Assembly (NCBI RefSeq): GCF_009604425.1
Contig: NZ_WEGI01000003.1
Coordinates: 310,001 to 374,000 of the forward strand
Origin: Nocardia aurantia
Lineage (GTDB): Bacteria; Actinomycetota; Actinomycetes; Mycobacteriales; Mycobacteriaceae
Reading direction: 5' to 3'
Length of the DNA stretch: 64,000 nucleotides
Shown here: in pieces, positions 34,506-42,300 of the stretch
How positions within the stretch are numbered: the first letter of the stretch is position 1
Layout: every line of letters begins with the position of its first letter
Notes under the pieces: generated by a model
What the model saw: only the letters and a program-made list of their open reading frames with translations
What the model was told of the DNA's origin: nothing
Databases searched by the model: none
Program-made: the position numbers and the translations under genes

Positions 34506-35117
34506 TCAGCCGGCCGCCGGGAGAAATGCCGGGAGTACGAAGGTCTCCAGGAGTTGGCGGTGGGCCGGGTCGGTGGGGTCCTCGAAATCGAGGCGGCCGA
34601 CCAGGATCAGCTGGACGAGGGCGAGCCATTCGCAGGCTTGTTCGTTGGTGATTCCCGGGCGCAGTTCGCCGCGTTCGCGGGCTCGGTCGAAAATTGGGCC
34701 CCACATTTCCAGGGTGAGGGTGCTGGCCAGGCGGGAGGTGCCGACCACGGTGGTGGCGAGGTCCATGTGTTCGGGGCCGACGATGAGCCGGATCAGCGGG
34801 TCCTTGCGGCCGTGGTCGACCATGAACATCAGGCCGTCGATCAGTTGATCGCGGAAACTGTCGCGTTCCAGGACGAATTTCGTGCCCCGCACGAACAGTT
34901 TTCGGGAACGCATCCGGATCAATTCGGCGATGAGGGTGTCGCGGTCCCGGAAATATCGGTAGATCGTGGGTCGCGACACCCCCGCCGCCTTGGCGATATC
35001 GTCCATGGTCGTCTTGGCGACACCGAAATGGAGGAATGTGGATTGGGCGGCCTCGAGAATCTGGCCGCGGGCCTCTTCCACATCGGTGCTGAGGACGTTG
35101 CTGTTGCGACGAGCCAC
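34506..35117 (-). CDS. TetR-family regulator beside a P450 operon
   Basis: A 203-residue TetR with HTH ILEAAQSTFLHFGVAKTTMD, then DIAKAAGVSRPTIYRYFRDRD (about residues 20-62). It resembles the second TetR at 46801-47409 in its ligand domain layout (RGELRPGITNEQACEWLALVQLILVG there aligned with GHLRPDLDLALLCEWIAELEI), so the two may be related. It is encoded downstream of the P450 gene on the same strand after an 89-base gap. The likely targets are the P450-ferredoxin-SDR operon and perhaps the 22-bp palindrome at 37686-37707, which has a different sequence from the N7 operators. Confidence 0.9.
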   Translation of the reverse strand: MARRNSNVLSTDVEEARGQILEAAQSTFLHFGVAKTTMDDIAKAAGVSRPTIYRYFRDRDTLIAELIRMRSRKLFVRGTKFVLERDSFRDQLIDGLMFMVDHGRKDPLIRLIVGPEHMDLATTVVGTSRLASTLTLEMWGPIFDRARERGELRPGITNEQACEWLALVQLILVGRLDFEDPTDPAHRQLLETFVLPAFLPAAG

Positions 35118-35206
35118 GTTCTTCTCCGCCCTCCACGGGTCCGTTCTTCACGACACCAGCGACGATACCTGTCGGATGTTCTCGTACCTTCGCGGTGTGG
35201 CCGCCG

Positions 35207-36439
35207 TCAGCCCTCCGGGGTGAAGGTGATCGGCAGGCGGGCGCAGCCGCGCACCTGGCTGGCGTGCAGGATCGGCGGATCCGATTCGACCAGTGCGTAA
35301 TCCGGGATCCGGCGGTGGATCTCCTCGAGCGCGACCCGGAGTTCGATCCGGGCCAGATGCGAGCCGAGGCATCGGTGGGCCCCGGCGCCGAACGAGAGGT
35401 GCCGATTCGGCCGGCGATCCAATTGCAGCATGTCGGGCTGTTCGAATTCGGCCTCGTCGCGATTCGCGGAACACAGCAGCAGGATCAGCTGATCGCCCGC
35501 CGCGATTGTCACCCCGCCCAATTCGACGTCGCGCGTGGCGCACCGGCCCGGTATCACGGCGGCCTCGATCCGCAGGATCTCCTCGACGGCCGAGGCGATC
35601 AGGGCCGGATCCTCGACGAGTTGCCGGCGCTGCTCCGGGTTGTTCGAGAGGTGGATGATGCTCCAGGCCAGCGAACCCTGCACGGTGTGCAGTCCGGCGA
35701 TCAGCAACAGGAAGAACATCCGCTGGAGTTCTTCGTCGGTGAGCAGCCGGGTGCCGTCGGCGAGTTCCACCTCGGTGTGGATGATCGTGGAGGTGATGTC
35801 CGGGCCCGGGGTGGCGCGCCGGGCATCGATCATCCGCTGGAAATAGCCGAGCATCCGGAACGCCGCCTCGCCGCGGGCCCGATTCGATTCCTCCTCGCTC
35901 CCACCGGGAATGCCGGTGAGGACGATATCGGTCGCCTCGGTGAACATCGCCGCGTCGGCCCGCGGCCAATCCATCAGGGTGAGGAAGACCCGGGTCGGCA
36001 GTTCGTGGGCGAAGGCCGAGATGAATTCCGCCGCACCGCGATCGGCGAACGCGTCGATGAGTTCGTTGATCACGGCGCGGATGTCGTCCTCGAGCGCCTG
36101 CATGCGCTGGGGGCCGAACAGCGGTTGCAGCGCTCGCCGGTAGCCGGTGTGTTCCGGCGGATCCAGTTCCAGCGGAAGGAATTTGCCGAATCCGGCGGTG
36201 GTGCTCACCAGGTTGTTGGGATAGCTCGAGAACGTTTCCGGATCGCGCAGGACCTCGTGGATCTCCTGGTAGCGGGTCACGATCCAATGTCCGCCGTGGG
36301 CGGTGGAGTACACCACCGGGCCCTTGCGCGCGAGTTCCGCGACGCGTTCGGGCACGGTGTCCACGGGGACGGTCAGGGATTGGTCGTAGATGTCGAAATC
36401 GACGACCAGATTACCGGGAACCATTGCGGCAGTAGTCAT
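35207..36439 (-). CDS. Cytochrome P450 with atypical I-helix
   Basis: A 410-residue soluble class I P450. The heme loop is complete (LSFGAGAHRCLGSHLARIEL, with the ligand Cys), and ExxR is EEILR in the K helix. The I-helix reads LLIAGLHTVQG where most P450s have AGx(D/E)T, so the acidic residue of the proton-relay pair is a histidine. This may alter oxygen activation or the reaction type. It is the last gene of a three-gene unit: SDR, one-base gap, ferredoxin, ATGA overlap, P450. It should receive electrons from that ferredoxin. The substrate is unknown; SDR partnership suggests an alcohol product oxidised to a ketone. Confidence 0.93.
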   Translation of the reverse strand: MTTAAMVPGNLVVDFDIYDQSLTVPVDTVPERVAELARKGPVVYSTAHGGHWIVTRYQEIHEVLRDPETFSSYPNNLVSTTAGFGKFLPLELDPPEHTGYRRALQPLFGPQRMQALEDDIRAVINELIDAFADRGAAEFISAFAHELPTRVFLTLMDWPRADAAMFTEATDIVLTGIPGGSEEESNRARGEAAFRMLGYFQRMIDARRATPGPDITSTIIHTEVELADGTRLLTDEELQRMFFLLLIAGLHTVQGSLAWSIIHLSNNPEQRRQLVEDPALIASAVEEILRIEAAVIPGRCATRDVELGGVTIAAGDQLILLLCSANRDEAEFEQPDMLQLDRRPNRHLSFGAGAHRCLGSHLARIELRVALEEIHRRIPDYALVESDPPILHASQVRGCARLPITFTPEG

Positions 36440-36675
36440 GATGACTGTTCCTCGGAGGGGTGAACGGACGGTTCCGTCAGCGTCAGTGCGCGCTCCGGGC
36501 AGACGGTCACGACCGTCTGCCCGGCGGCGAGCCGGTCGGCGGGCAGGGGGTCGGCCAGGACCACAGGGTCACCCTGTTCGTCGGGGCCGAGCAGATCGGG
36601 TGCCGTCGCATAGCAGATGCCATGGCCCGCACAGGCTTTCCGATCGACGACGAGGCGGGCGGGACTGCGGCCCAT
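36436..36675 (-). CDS. Small ferredoxin of the CxxHxxC type, P450 partner
   Basis: A 79-residue ferredoxin with cluster ligands CAGHGIC, then a single VCPE downstream. This is the CxxHxxCxnCP pattern of actinobacterial P450 ferredoxins, where the His replaces a Cys of the usual motif, giving a 3Fe-4S or unusual 4Fe-4S cluster. Its stop overlaps the P450 start (ATGA at 36436-36439) and its own start follows the SDR stop by one base, so the three are co-translated. It should pass electrons from an unlinked ferredoxin reductase to the P450. Confidence 0.93.
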   Translation of the reverse strand: MGRSPARLVVDRKACAGHGICYATAPDLLGPDEQGDPVVLADPLPADRLAAGQTVVTVCPERALTLTEPSVHPSEEQSS

Positions 36676-36676
36676 C

Positions 36677-37543
36677 TCAGAGATCCCCGGGGGAGCCCTT
36701 GTCCTCGGGGAACCACATGGCGACTCGCGACAGGGTGCCGCCGTCGGTGGCGGGCAGGCACTGGCCGGAGATGTACTGCGAGTCGTCGGAGACCAGGAAC
36801 AGTGCGACGCGCGCGTTGTCCAGCAGCGACGGCGGTCGCCGCAACTTCAGCGGGATCGGCGAGATCGACGGATCCCACGGGCCCGCGACCTCCTCGTAGG
36901 ACTGGCCGACCACCGGCGAGCCCGGCGGCATCAGGAAGTTCGGCGACATGCCGTGGGTGGGGCACAGCGCGTTGACCCGGATGCCGTACCGGCCGAGGTC
37001 CAGGCTCAGCCCGCGGACCAGGCCGTTGACGCCGGCCTTGGTCGCCGAGTACATCGCGATGCCGTGATAGGCGACCAGCGACGCGGCCGACGAGGTGGCG
37101 AGGATGGTGCCGCCGCCATTGGCCCGCAGCGCGGGGACGGCCGCCTTGGCGGAGTAGAACACGCCGCTGAGGTTGACCCCGAGCACCTGCTGCCAGTCGG
37201 CGTCGGTGACGTCCTGGAATTCGATCTGCTCGCCGCCGAGGACCGACGGCACGCCGCCGCGGGACACGATGCCGGCGTTGGCCCACATGATGTCGAGCTT
37301 GCCGAACCGCTCCACGGTGGTGGTGACGGCCGCCTGCACCTGCTCCTCGACGCTGACGTCGGCGGTGACGGCCAGCGCGGTGCCGCCGTCCTTCTCGACC
37401 AGTTCGACCGTCTGAGCGGCGCGTTCGGCGTCGATGTCGACGACCGCGACCTTGGCGCCCTCGGCGGCGAACAACCGCGAACTCTCGCGGCCGAGGCCGG
37501 AACCGGCACCGGTGATGATGGCGACTTTGCCTTCGAGCTTCAT
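36677..37543 (-). CDS. Short-chain dehydrogenase/reductase in the P450 operon
   Basis: A 288-residue classical SDR: cofactor motif TGAGSGLG with an acidic residue after beta2 (VVDID, so NAD preferred), NAG, catalytic serine region SSAAS and YSATK. A long loop near residue 200 (SPNFLMPPGSPVVG) forms an extended substrate lid. It is the first gene of the SDR-ferredoxin-P450 unit and probably oxidises an alcohol made by the P450 or prepares its substrate. ATG 37543 has CGGAG upstream. The shared intergenic region with the enoyl-CoA hydratase contains one palindrome near this gene and a regulon operator near the other. Confidence 0.92.
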   Translation of the reverse strand: MKLEGKVAIITGAGSGLGRESSRLFAAEGAKVAVVDIDAERAAQTVELVEKDGGTALAVTADVSVEEQVQAAVTTTVERFGKLDIMWANAGIVSRGGVPSVLGGEQIEFQDVTDADWQQVLGVNLSGVFYSAKAAVPALRANGGGTILATSSAASLVAYHGIAMYSATKAGVNGLVRGLSLDLGRYGIRVNALCPTHGMSPNFLMPPGSPVVGQSYEEVAGPWDPSISPIPLKLRRPPSLLDNARVALFLVSDDSQYISGQCLPATDGGTLSRVAMWFPEDKGSPGDL

Positions 37544-37685
37544 GGGCTTGGTACTCCGATTTTCGGGAAACGATGCGACCGATCCGCAGGGGACGGCGCC
37601 GGAGAGGGCACGGTGGCCGGGCGAGGACGAGACCGGGCTGCGGTCCGGCCGGGTGTGCCGTGCCTCACAGCGAAGGTAAGTCATA

Positions 37686-37707
37686 TTACGACTGACGTCA
37701 ATCGTAA
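37686..37707. promoter_or_regulatory. 22-bp near-perfect palindrome upstream of the P450 operon
   Basis: TTACGA-c-TGACGTCA-a-TCGTAA is symmetric except for one base pair. It lies 143 bases before the SDR start and 100 before the divergent hydratase. It differs from the N7 operator at 37754-37774, so a different TetR (for example 34506-35117) probably binds it. Confidence 0.62.
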
Positions 37708-37753
37708 TTTGTAAAGTGACCACGGCGCGGCACGCCCGCGGGCGGGGGTCGCT

Positions 37754-37774
37754 AAAACTAACGATAGTAGATAA
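37754..37774. promoter_or_regulatory. N7 regulon operator (hydratase)
   Basis: AAAACTA-N7-TAGATAA, one of six related sites; one mismatch (AACTA for ATCTA) in the left arm. It is 33 bases upstream of the enoyl-CoA hydratase start. Confidence 0.7.
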
Positions 37775-37807
37775 CGTGAAGATGATCCCAGGTGCGAAGG
37801 AGCAGCC

Positions 37808-38572
37808 ATGACCGACAGTGTCCGGACCGAGTTCGACGGTGGGGTCGCGGTGATCACCATCGACCGCCCCGAGGCTCGCAACGCCATCGACCGTGCCACC
37901 GCCGAGAGGATCGCGGCAGCGGTCGACGAGATCGATGCCCGGTCCGATGTGACCGTCGCGATCCTCACTGGCGCGGGTGGAACGTTCTGTGCGGGAATGG
38001 ATCTCAAGGCGTTCGTGCGCGGCGAGAACCCGATCGTGCGCGGTCGCGGCTTCGGCGGGCTGACCGAGGCGCCGCCGGCCAAGCCGCTCATCGCGGCCGT
38101 CGAGGGCTGGGCGCTGGCCGGTGGATTCGAGCTCGTGCTCAGCGCCGACCTGGTGGTGGCGTCGCGGACGGCGAAGTTCGGTATCCCGGAGGTGAAGCGG
38201 GGGTTGGTCGCCGCGGCCGGCGGGCTGCTGCGGCTGCCGAAGACGCTGCCGTACCAGCTGGCGATGGAGATCGCGCTGACCGGCGACGACCTGAGCGCCG
38301 AGGTGGCGCACCGGCACGGTGTGATCAATGTGCTCACCGAGCCCGGTGCGGCCCTCGACGGCGCCCGGCAGCTGGCCGCGCGCATCGCGGCGAACGCGCC
38401 GCTGGCCGTGCGGGCCACCAAGCGGATCGTCGCGTCGGCCGCCGACTGGGCCGCCGCCGAGGGCTTCCGTGCGCAGCGCGAAGCGGTGAAGGACGTCATG
38501 ACCTCCGAGGACGCCCGGGAGGGCGCGGTGGCGTTCGCCGAGAAGCGGCCACCGGTCTGGCGAGGTCGCTGA
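37808..38572 (+). CDS. Enoyl-CoA hydratase/isomerase (crotonase family)
   Basis: A 254-residue crotonase-fold enzyme: NAIDRATAERI, oxyanion-hole segments AGGTFCAGMDLKAF and EGWALAGGFELVLSADL, then FGIPEVKRGLVAAAGG. The two catalytic glutamates of mitochondrial-type hydratases are partly changed: the first is G in ALAGGFEL and the second region has E at PEVKRG. Exact chemistry (hydration, isomerisation or ring cleavage) cannot be assigned. AAGGAG lies 5-10 bases before ATG 37808. An N7 operator precedes it, placing it in the catabolic regulon, although it is divergent from the P450 unit. Confidence 0.92.
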   Translation: MTDSVRTEFDGGVAVITIDRPEARNAIDRATAERIAAAVDEIDARSDVTVAILTGAGGTFCAGMDLKAFVRGENPIVRGRGFGGLTEAPPAKPLIAAVEGWALAGGFELVLSADLVVASRTAKFGIPEVKRGLVAAAGGLLRLPKTLPYQLAMEIALTGDDLSAEVAHRHGVINVLTEPGAALDGARQLAARIAANAPLAVRATKRIVASAADWAAAEGFRAQREAVKDVMTSEDAREGAVAFAEKRPPVWRGR

Positions 38573-38666
38573 ATCCGGCCCGGCCGGCGGCGTGGCATCG
38601 CGGCTGCCGGCGGCCGCGACCGCAGCCCTGCTGGGGGCGTTGCGGCGTCGGCGGCGGACTTGATTT

Positions 38667-38687
38667 AATCTAATGATCGTAGATAAA
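38667..38687. promoter_or_regulatory. N7 regulon operator (thiolase-like protein)
   Basis: TAATCTA-N7-TAGATAA, 68 bases upstream of the thiolase-like gene start. The N7 here is atgatcg. Confidence 0.75.
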
Positions 38688-38755
38688 CTGGTCGATGACG
38701 ACGAGGTGATGAGGATGCTCGGGAAGTGCGCGGAGGGCCGGATGTGGAGGTCGGT

Positions 38756-40237
38756 ATGACGATCGATCCACGCACGCCGGTGCTGGTCGGCGGCGGGCAG
38801 ATCAACGAGCGAGTGGGCGGTCGCGAGCCGGTCGACCTGATCGCCGACGCGGCGCGCGCGGCGGCCGTCGACGCGGGCTCGTCCCGGTTGCTCACCGCCG
38901 TCGACTCGATCCGTGTCGTGGGCCTGCTGTCCTGGCGCTACCGCGACCCGGGCCGGCTGGTCGGGGAGCGGATCGGGGCCACACCCCGGCACACCGGGTA
39001 CACCGGTGACGGTGGCAGCACCCCGCAGGCCCTGCTGAACGGGGCCGCGGTCGATATCGCCGCGGGCCGGGCCGACGTCGTGCTGATCGGCGGCGGCGAA
39101 TCCTGGCGGACCCGGATGAAGCTGCGGGCCGAGGGCAAGCGTCCGGCGTGGACTCGGCAGGACGACTCGGTGCCCGAGGCGCCGCTGCTGATGGCTCCCG
39201 TGCCGATGAACGCCGAATCCGAGCGGCGCATCGGGCTGGACCGGCCGGTCTACGTCTATCCGCTGTTCGAGCAGGCGCTGCGGATCGCGGCCGGGCGCAG
39301 CATCGCCGAGCAGCGGGAACTCGCCGCGGCGCTGTGGTCGCGATTCAGCAAGGTCGCCGCCACCAATCCGCACGCCTGGAATCCGCGCGAGTACAGCGCG
39401 GCGGAGATTCTCGCTCCCACGCCGGGCAACCGGCCGATCACGCTGCCCTACACCAAGCTGATGAATTCGAACAACATGGTGGAACAGGGCGCGGGCCTGC
39501 TGCTGTGTTCGGCCGAGGCCGCGCGGCGGTACGGCGTGCCCCGGGACCGCTGGGTGTTCCCGCAGTCGGGTACCGAGGCGCACGACACCTATGCGATCGC
39601 CGAACGCGGCGAACTGCATCGTTCCCCGGCCATCCGGTTCGCCGGGGCCCGCGCGCTCGAGCTGGCCGGCGTCGGCGCCGACGATGTGGCACACATCGAC
39701 GTCTACTCCTGCTTCCCCTCCGCGGTGCAGGTGGCGGCCGCGGAACTCGGTCTACCACTGGATGATCCGGGCCGGCCGTTGACCCTGACCGGTGGCCTCA
39801 CCTTCGCCGGCGGGCCGTGGAACAACTACGTCACGCACGCGATCGCGACCCTCGCGACCCGGCTGCGCGAATCACCCGGCAGCTACGGCATGATCACCGC
39901 CAACGGCGGTTACCTCACCAAACACGCCATCGGCGTCTACCGGACCGAGCCGCCGGTCCACGGTTTCCGGCGCGAGGACGTCCAGGCGCGGGTCGACGCC
40001 GAGCCGGCCACCGAGGCGCTCGACAGCTACGAGGGCACGGCCACCATCGAATCCTGGACCGTCGCTTACGACCGGGAAGGCCTGCCCGAGAAGGGTTTCG
40101 TGGTCGCCCGCACCCCTGGCGGCGCCCGGACACTGGCGACCGCCACCGAGCCGGAATGGGTGGCCCGGCTGGCCGCCGAGGATGTGGCCGGCGCGGCTGT
40201 CTCGGTCACCGAGGTGGGCGCATGCCTGCCCCGTTGA
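38756..40237 (+). CDS. Thiolase-like acetyl-CoA acetyltransferase, long form
   Basis: A 493-residue thiolase-superfamily protein of the long bacterial TLP1-like group with a C-terminal extra domain after about residue 400. Landmarks: RTPVLVGGGQ, TGDGGSTPQALLNGA, IDVYSCFPSAVQV, GGLTFAGGPWNNYVTHAI and ITANGGYLTKHAIGVY. The position of the usual nucleophilic cysteine reads GGSTP, so the classic thiolase mechanism is doubtful. ATG 38756 has GGAGG five bases upstream. An N7 operator precedes it. It may act on a CoA ester in side-chain breakdown, or as a CoA-binding carrier; the reaction is unknown. Confidence 0.85.
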   Translation: MTIDPRTPVLVGGGQINERVGGREPVDLIADAARAAAVDAGSSRLLTAVDSIRVVGLLSWRYRDPGRLVGERIGATPRHTGYTGDGGSTPQALLNGAAVDIAAGRADVVLIGGGESWRTRMKLRAEGKRPAWTRQDDSVPEAPLLMAPVPMNAESERRIGLDRPVYVYPLFEQALRIAAGRSIAEQRELAAALWSRFSKVAATNPHAWNPREYSAAEILAPTPGNRPITLPYTKLMNSNNMVEQGAGLLLCSAEAARRYGVPRDRWVFPQSGTEAHDTYAIAERGELHRSPAIRFAGARALELAGVGADDVAHIDVYSCFPSAVQVAAAELGLPLDDPGRPLTLTGGLTFAGGPWNNYVTHAIATLATRLRESPGSYGMITANGGYLTKHAIGVYRTEPPVHGFRREDVQARVDAEPATEALDSYEGTATIESWTVAYDREGLPEKGFVVARTPGGARTLATATEPEWVARLAAEDVAGAAVSVTEVGACLPR

Positions 40238-40243
40238 GGTCTT

Positions 40244-40264
40244 ATATCTAGAGACGTTAGTTTT
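40244..40264. promoter_or_regulatory. N7 regulon operator (NTF2-like/DUF35/thiolase operon)
   Basis: ATATCTA-N7-TAGTTTT, starting seven bases after the thiolase-like stop and ending 48 bases before the next gene. The right arm carries one mismatch (TAGTT for TAGAT). Confidence 0.65.
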
Positions 40265-40312
40265 ATTGATTCGGGTGGTGCGCGAAACATCGCCCGAGAC
40301 AAGGAGTTTCCC

Positions 40313-40624
40313 ATGTCCATCGAGGACTTCCGCGCTCGCTACGAGCGCCACGTGGGCTACGTCCGGGCCGGCGACGTGAAAGCGGCGCTGGCCGACATGG
40401 TGCCGGAGAACATCCCGGCGGTGTTCGACGGTGTCCGGGTGCCCGGCCGCGAGGTGTCGGCGGCGCGGATCGTCGAGGTCCGCGCCGAGGGCGACACGTA
40501 TGTGGGCGACGCCGTGTACACCACGCCGGACGGCGTGATCGGCCTGCGCTCGATCTGGGAACAGCGGGACGGCGTCTGGCTGGCCGCCGCGCTCGCCAAC
40601 TTCCCGGTGGAGTCCGCGCGATGA
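40313..40624 (+). CDS. Small SnoaL/NTF2-like protein
   Basis: A 103-residue protein with the alpha+beta pattern of the NTF2-like/SnoaL fold: EDFRARYERHVGYVRAGD, then a beta sheet ending GVWLAAALANFPV. Small NTF2-like proteins act as isomerases, dehydratases or subunits in steroid and aromatic pathways. It starts a five-gene unit: its stop overlaps the DUF35 start (ATGA at 40621-40624), and the DUF35 stop overlaps the thiolase start. The coupling suggests a stable complex or a shared pathway step. No catalytic dyad was identified by eye. Confidence 0.8.
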   Translation: MSIEDFRARYERHVGYVRAGDVKAALADMVPENIPAVFDGVRVPGREVSAARIVEVRAEGDTYVGDAVYTTPDGVIGLRSIWEQRDGVWLAAALANFPVESAR

Positions 40625-41061
40625 CCAGCGAGCCGTGGGGCCCCGCCGAGGACGGCGTGGATCGGCCCTATTGGGAGGGCCTGCGGGCCGGTGAACTGCG
40701 CCTGCAGCGCTGCACCGGCTGCCGCGCCTGGATCTGGGGCCCGCAGTGGATCTGCGCGCACTGCCACACCTTCGATCCCGGCTGGGAGCCGGTCGAACCC
40801 GTCGGCACCGTCTACACCTGGTCGCGCAGCTGGTATCCGTTCATCGACGAACTGCCGGTGGCGCTGCCGTACGTGACCGTGCTGGTCGAACTCCCGCATG
40901 CGGGAAACCGCCGGGTGCTGGGCATTCTCACCGACGCGACCGCCGAGGACGCGCCGCGTATCGGCGACGCCGTGACCGGCCACATCGAACTCGACGAGGG
41001 CGCGACCTGGCCGCTGCTGCGGTGGCGGCGTACCGCGGCGACGACCGGAGGACAACGATGA
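40621..41061 (+). CDS. DUF35 OB-fold protein with rubredoxin-like zinc ribbon
   Basis: A 146-residue protein with an N-terminal zinc ribbon (CTGC, then CAHC 16 residues later) and a DUF35 OB fold (VGTVYTWSRSWYPF, then YVTVLVEL and VTGHIEL). DUF35 proteins form complexes with thiolase-like partners, for example ChsH2 with Ltp2 in cholesterol side-chain cleavage. Here the next gene, coupled by ATGA, is a thiolase-like protein lacking the usual cysteine, which fits that complex. It is the likely partner that activates or shields a CoA aldol substrate. Confidence 0.9.
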   Translation: MTSEPWGPAEDGVDRPYWEGLRAGELRLQRCTGCRAWIWGPQWICAHCHTFDPGWEPVEPVGTVYTWSRSWYPFIDELPVALPYVTVLVELPHAGNRRVLGILTDATAEDAPRIGDAVTGHIELDEGATWPLLRWRRTAATTGGQR

Positions 41062-42242
41062 GCGCGAACCCGATGCGCGGTGCGGCGGCCGTCGTCGGCA
41101 TCGCGGAACTGCACTACCGCCGCGGGCAGGCCCCGCACGGCGAACTACGGATGACACTGGACGCGATCGTGCGGGCCTGCGCGGACGCCGGCATCTCGCC
41201 GCGGCGGCTGGACGGCTTCGTCTCCTACGCCGGTGGCGGGCACGACGGCTCGATGCTCGGCGCCGCGCTCGGCGTCGACGACGTGCGCTGGTCGACCATG
41301 ATGTGGGGCGGGGGCGGCGGCACGGTCGCCGCGGCGATCAACACCGCCGCGGTCGCCATCGCGGCCGGGCAGGCCGAATGCGTGGTCGTCTACCGGTCGA
41401 TGGCCCAGGCCGACACCGGCCGGCTCGGCTACGCGAAATACTTCTACGGCCCGCACTACCTCGCGCACGGGGTCGGCTCGCCCGCGCAGGTGTGCGCGCT
41501 GCGGACCCAGCGGCTGCTGGAGCACGACGGCGTACCCCGTTCGGGGATGCGGGCTTTCGTGCTCGCCGCGTACCGGCACGCGCAGCGCAACCCCACCGCG
41601 CAGGCGTACGGGAAGCCGCTCGACGAACAGACCTACGAGAACTCCCGCCTGATCACCGAGCCGTTCCACCTGTTCGACTGCTCCCGGGAGAGCGACGGCG
41701 CGGTGGCCATGGTGCTGGTCTCCGCCGGGCTGGCCCGCGAACTGCGGCCGGATCCGGCCTACGTGCTCGCCGGAGCGCAGGGCGCGCCCGGCGGGTACTC
41801 GGCGCTGATCGACAACGACGACCTGTACACCTCGGCCGGATTCGCCGGCGCCGCAGGACGTCCCGGTGTCGCGGACCGGCTGTGGGCGGCCGCCGGGCTG
41901 GGCCCGGCCGATGTCGACGTCACCCAGGTGTACGAGAACTTCAGCGGCCCGGCCGTTTCCGCGCTCATCGACCACGGGCTGGTCCCGCCGGGCCCGGCCG
42001 CGGGCGAGGTCCTGACCGTCGACAACCTGACCGCCGGAATCGGCGCGCTGCCGGTGAACACCAGCGGCGGCAACCTGGCCGACTCCTTCGTCAACGGGAT
42101 GGGCCTGGCGGTCGAGGCGGTCCGGCAGATCCGCGGGACCTCCACCAATCCCGTTGCCGGAGCGAAGGTCTCGCTGTTCATCGGCGGCCCGATGGCGCCG
42201 CTGGTCAGCTCCACCCTGTTCGGCCACCACGACACCCTGTGA
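41058..42242 (+). CDS. Ltp2-like thiolase-fold lipid-transfer protein, probable retro-aldolase
   Basis: A 394-residue thiolase-fold protein of the SCPx/Ltp group. The segment where thiolases carry the nucleophilic Cys reads MMWGGGGGTVAAAINTA, so that residue is missing, while DVTQVYENFSGPAV (Tyr) and LPVNTSGGNLADSFVNG are preserved. Ltp2-type aldolases, which cleave beta-hydroxyacyl-CoA side chains with a DUF35 partner, show this pattern. The DUF35 gene overlaps it upstream. The products would be a short acyl-CoA and an aldehyde or ketone, and an aldehyde dehydrogenase follows 58 bases downstream. The retro-aldolase role is inference; family placement is solid. Confidence 0.88.
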   Translation: MSANPMRGAAAVVGIAELHYRRGQAPHGELRMTLDAIVRACADAGISPRRLDGFVSYAGGGHDGSMLGAALGVDDVRWSTMMWGGGGGTVAAAINTAAVAIAAGQAECVVVYRSMAQADTGRLGYAKYFYGPHYLAHGVGSPAQVCALRTQRLLEHDGVPRSGMRAFVLAAYRHAQRNPTAQAYGKPLDEQTYENSRLITEPFHLFDCSRESDGAVAMVLVSAGLARELRPDPAYVLAGAQGAPGGYSALIDNDDLYTSAGFAGAAGRPGVADRLWAAAGLGPADVDVTQVYENFSGPAVSALIDHGLVPPGPAAGEVLTVDNLTAGIGALPVNTSGGNLADSFVNGMGLAVEAVRQIRGTSTNPVAGAKVSLFIGGPMAPLVSSTLFGHHDTL

Positions 42243-42300
42243 TCCCGGCCGCCGGTACCCCGGCGGCGCCCGATCCCGATCAGCTGCGGAGGACATCCCC

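Noticed and set aside
36677..39694. Single minus-strand frame of about 1000 codons
   Set aside because: Only its last 289 codons (SDR from 37543) are real; the rest is antisense to the hydratase and thiolase-like genes and spans their promoters.
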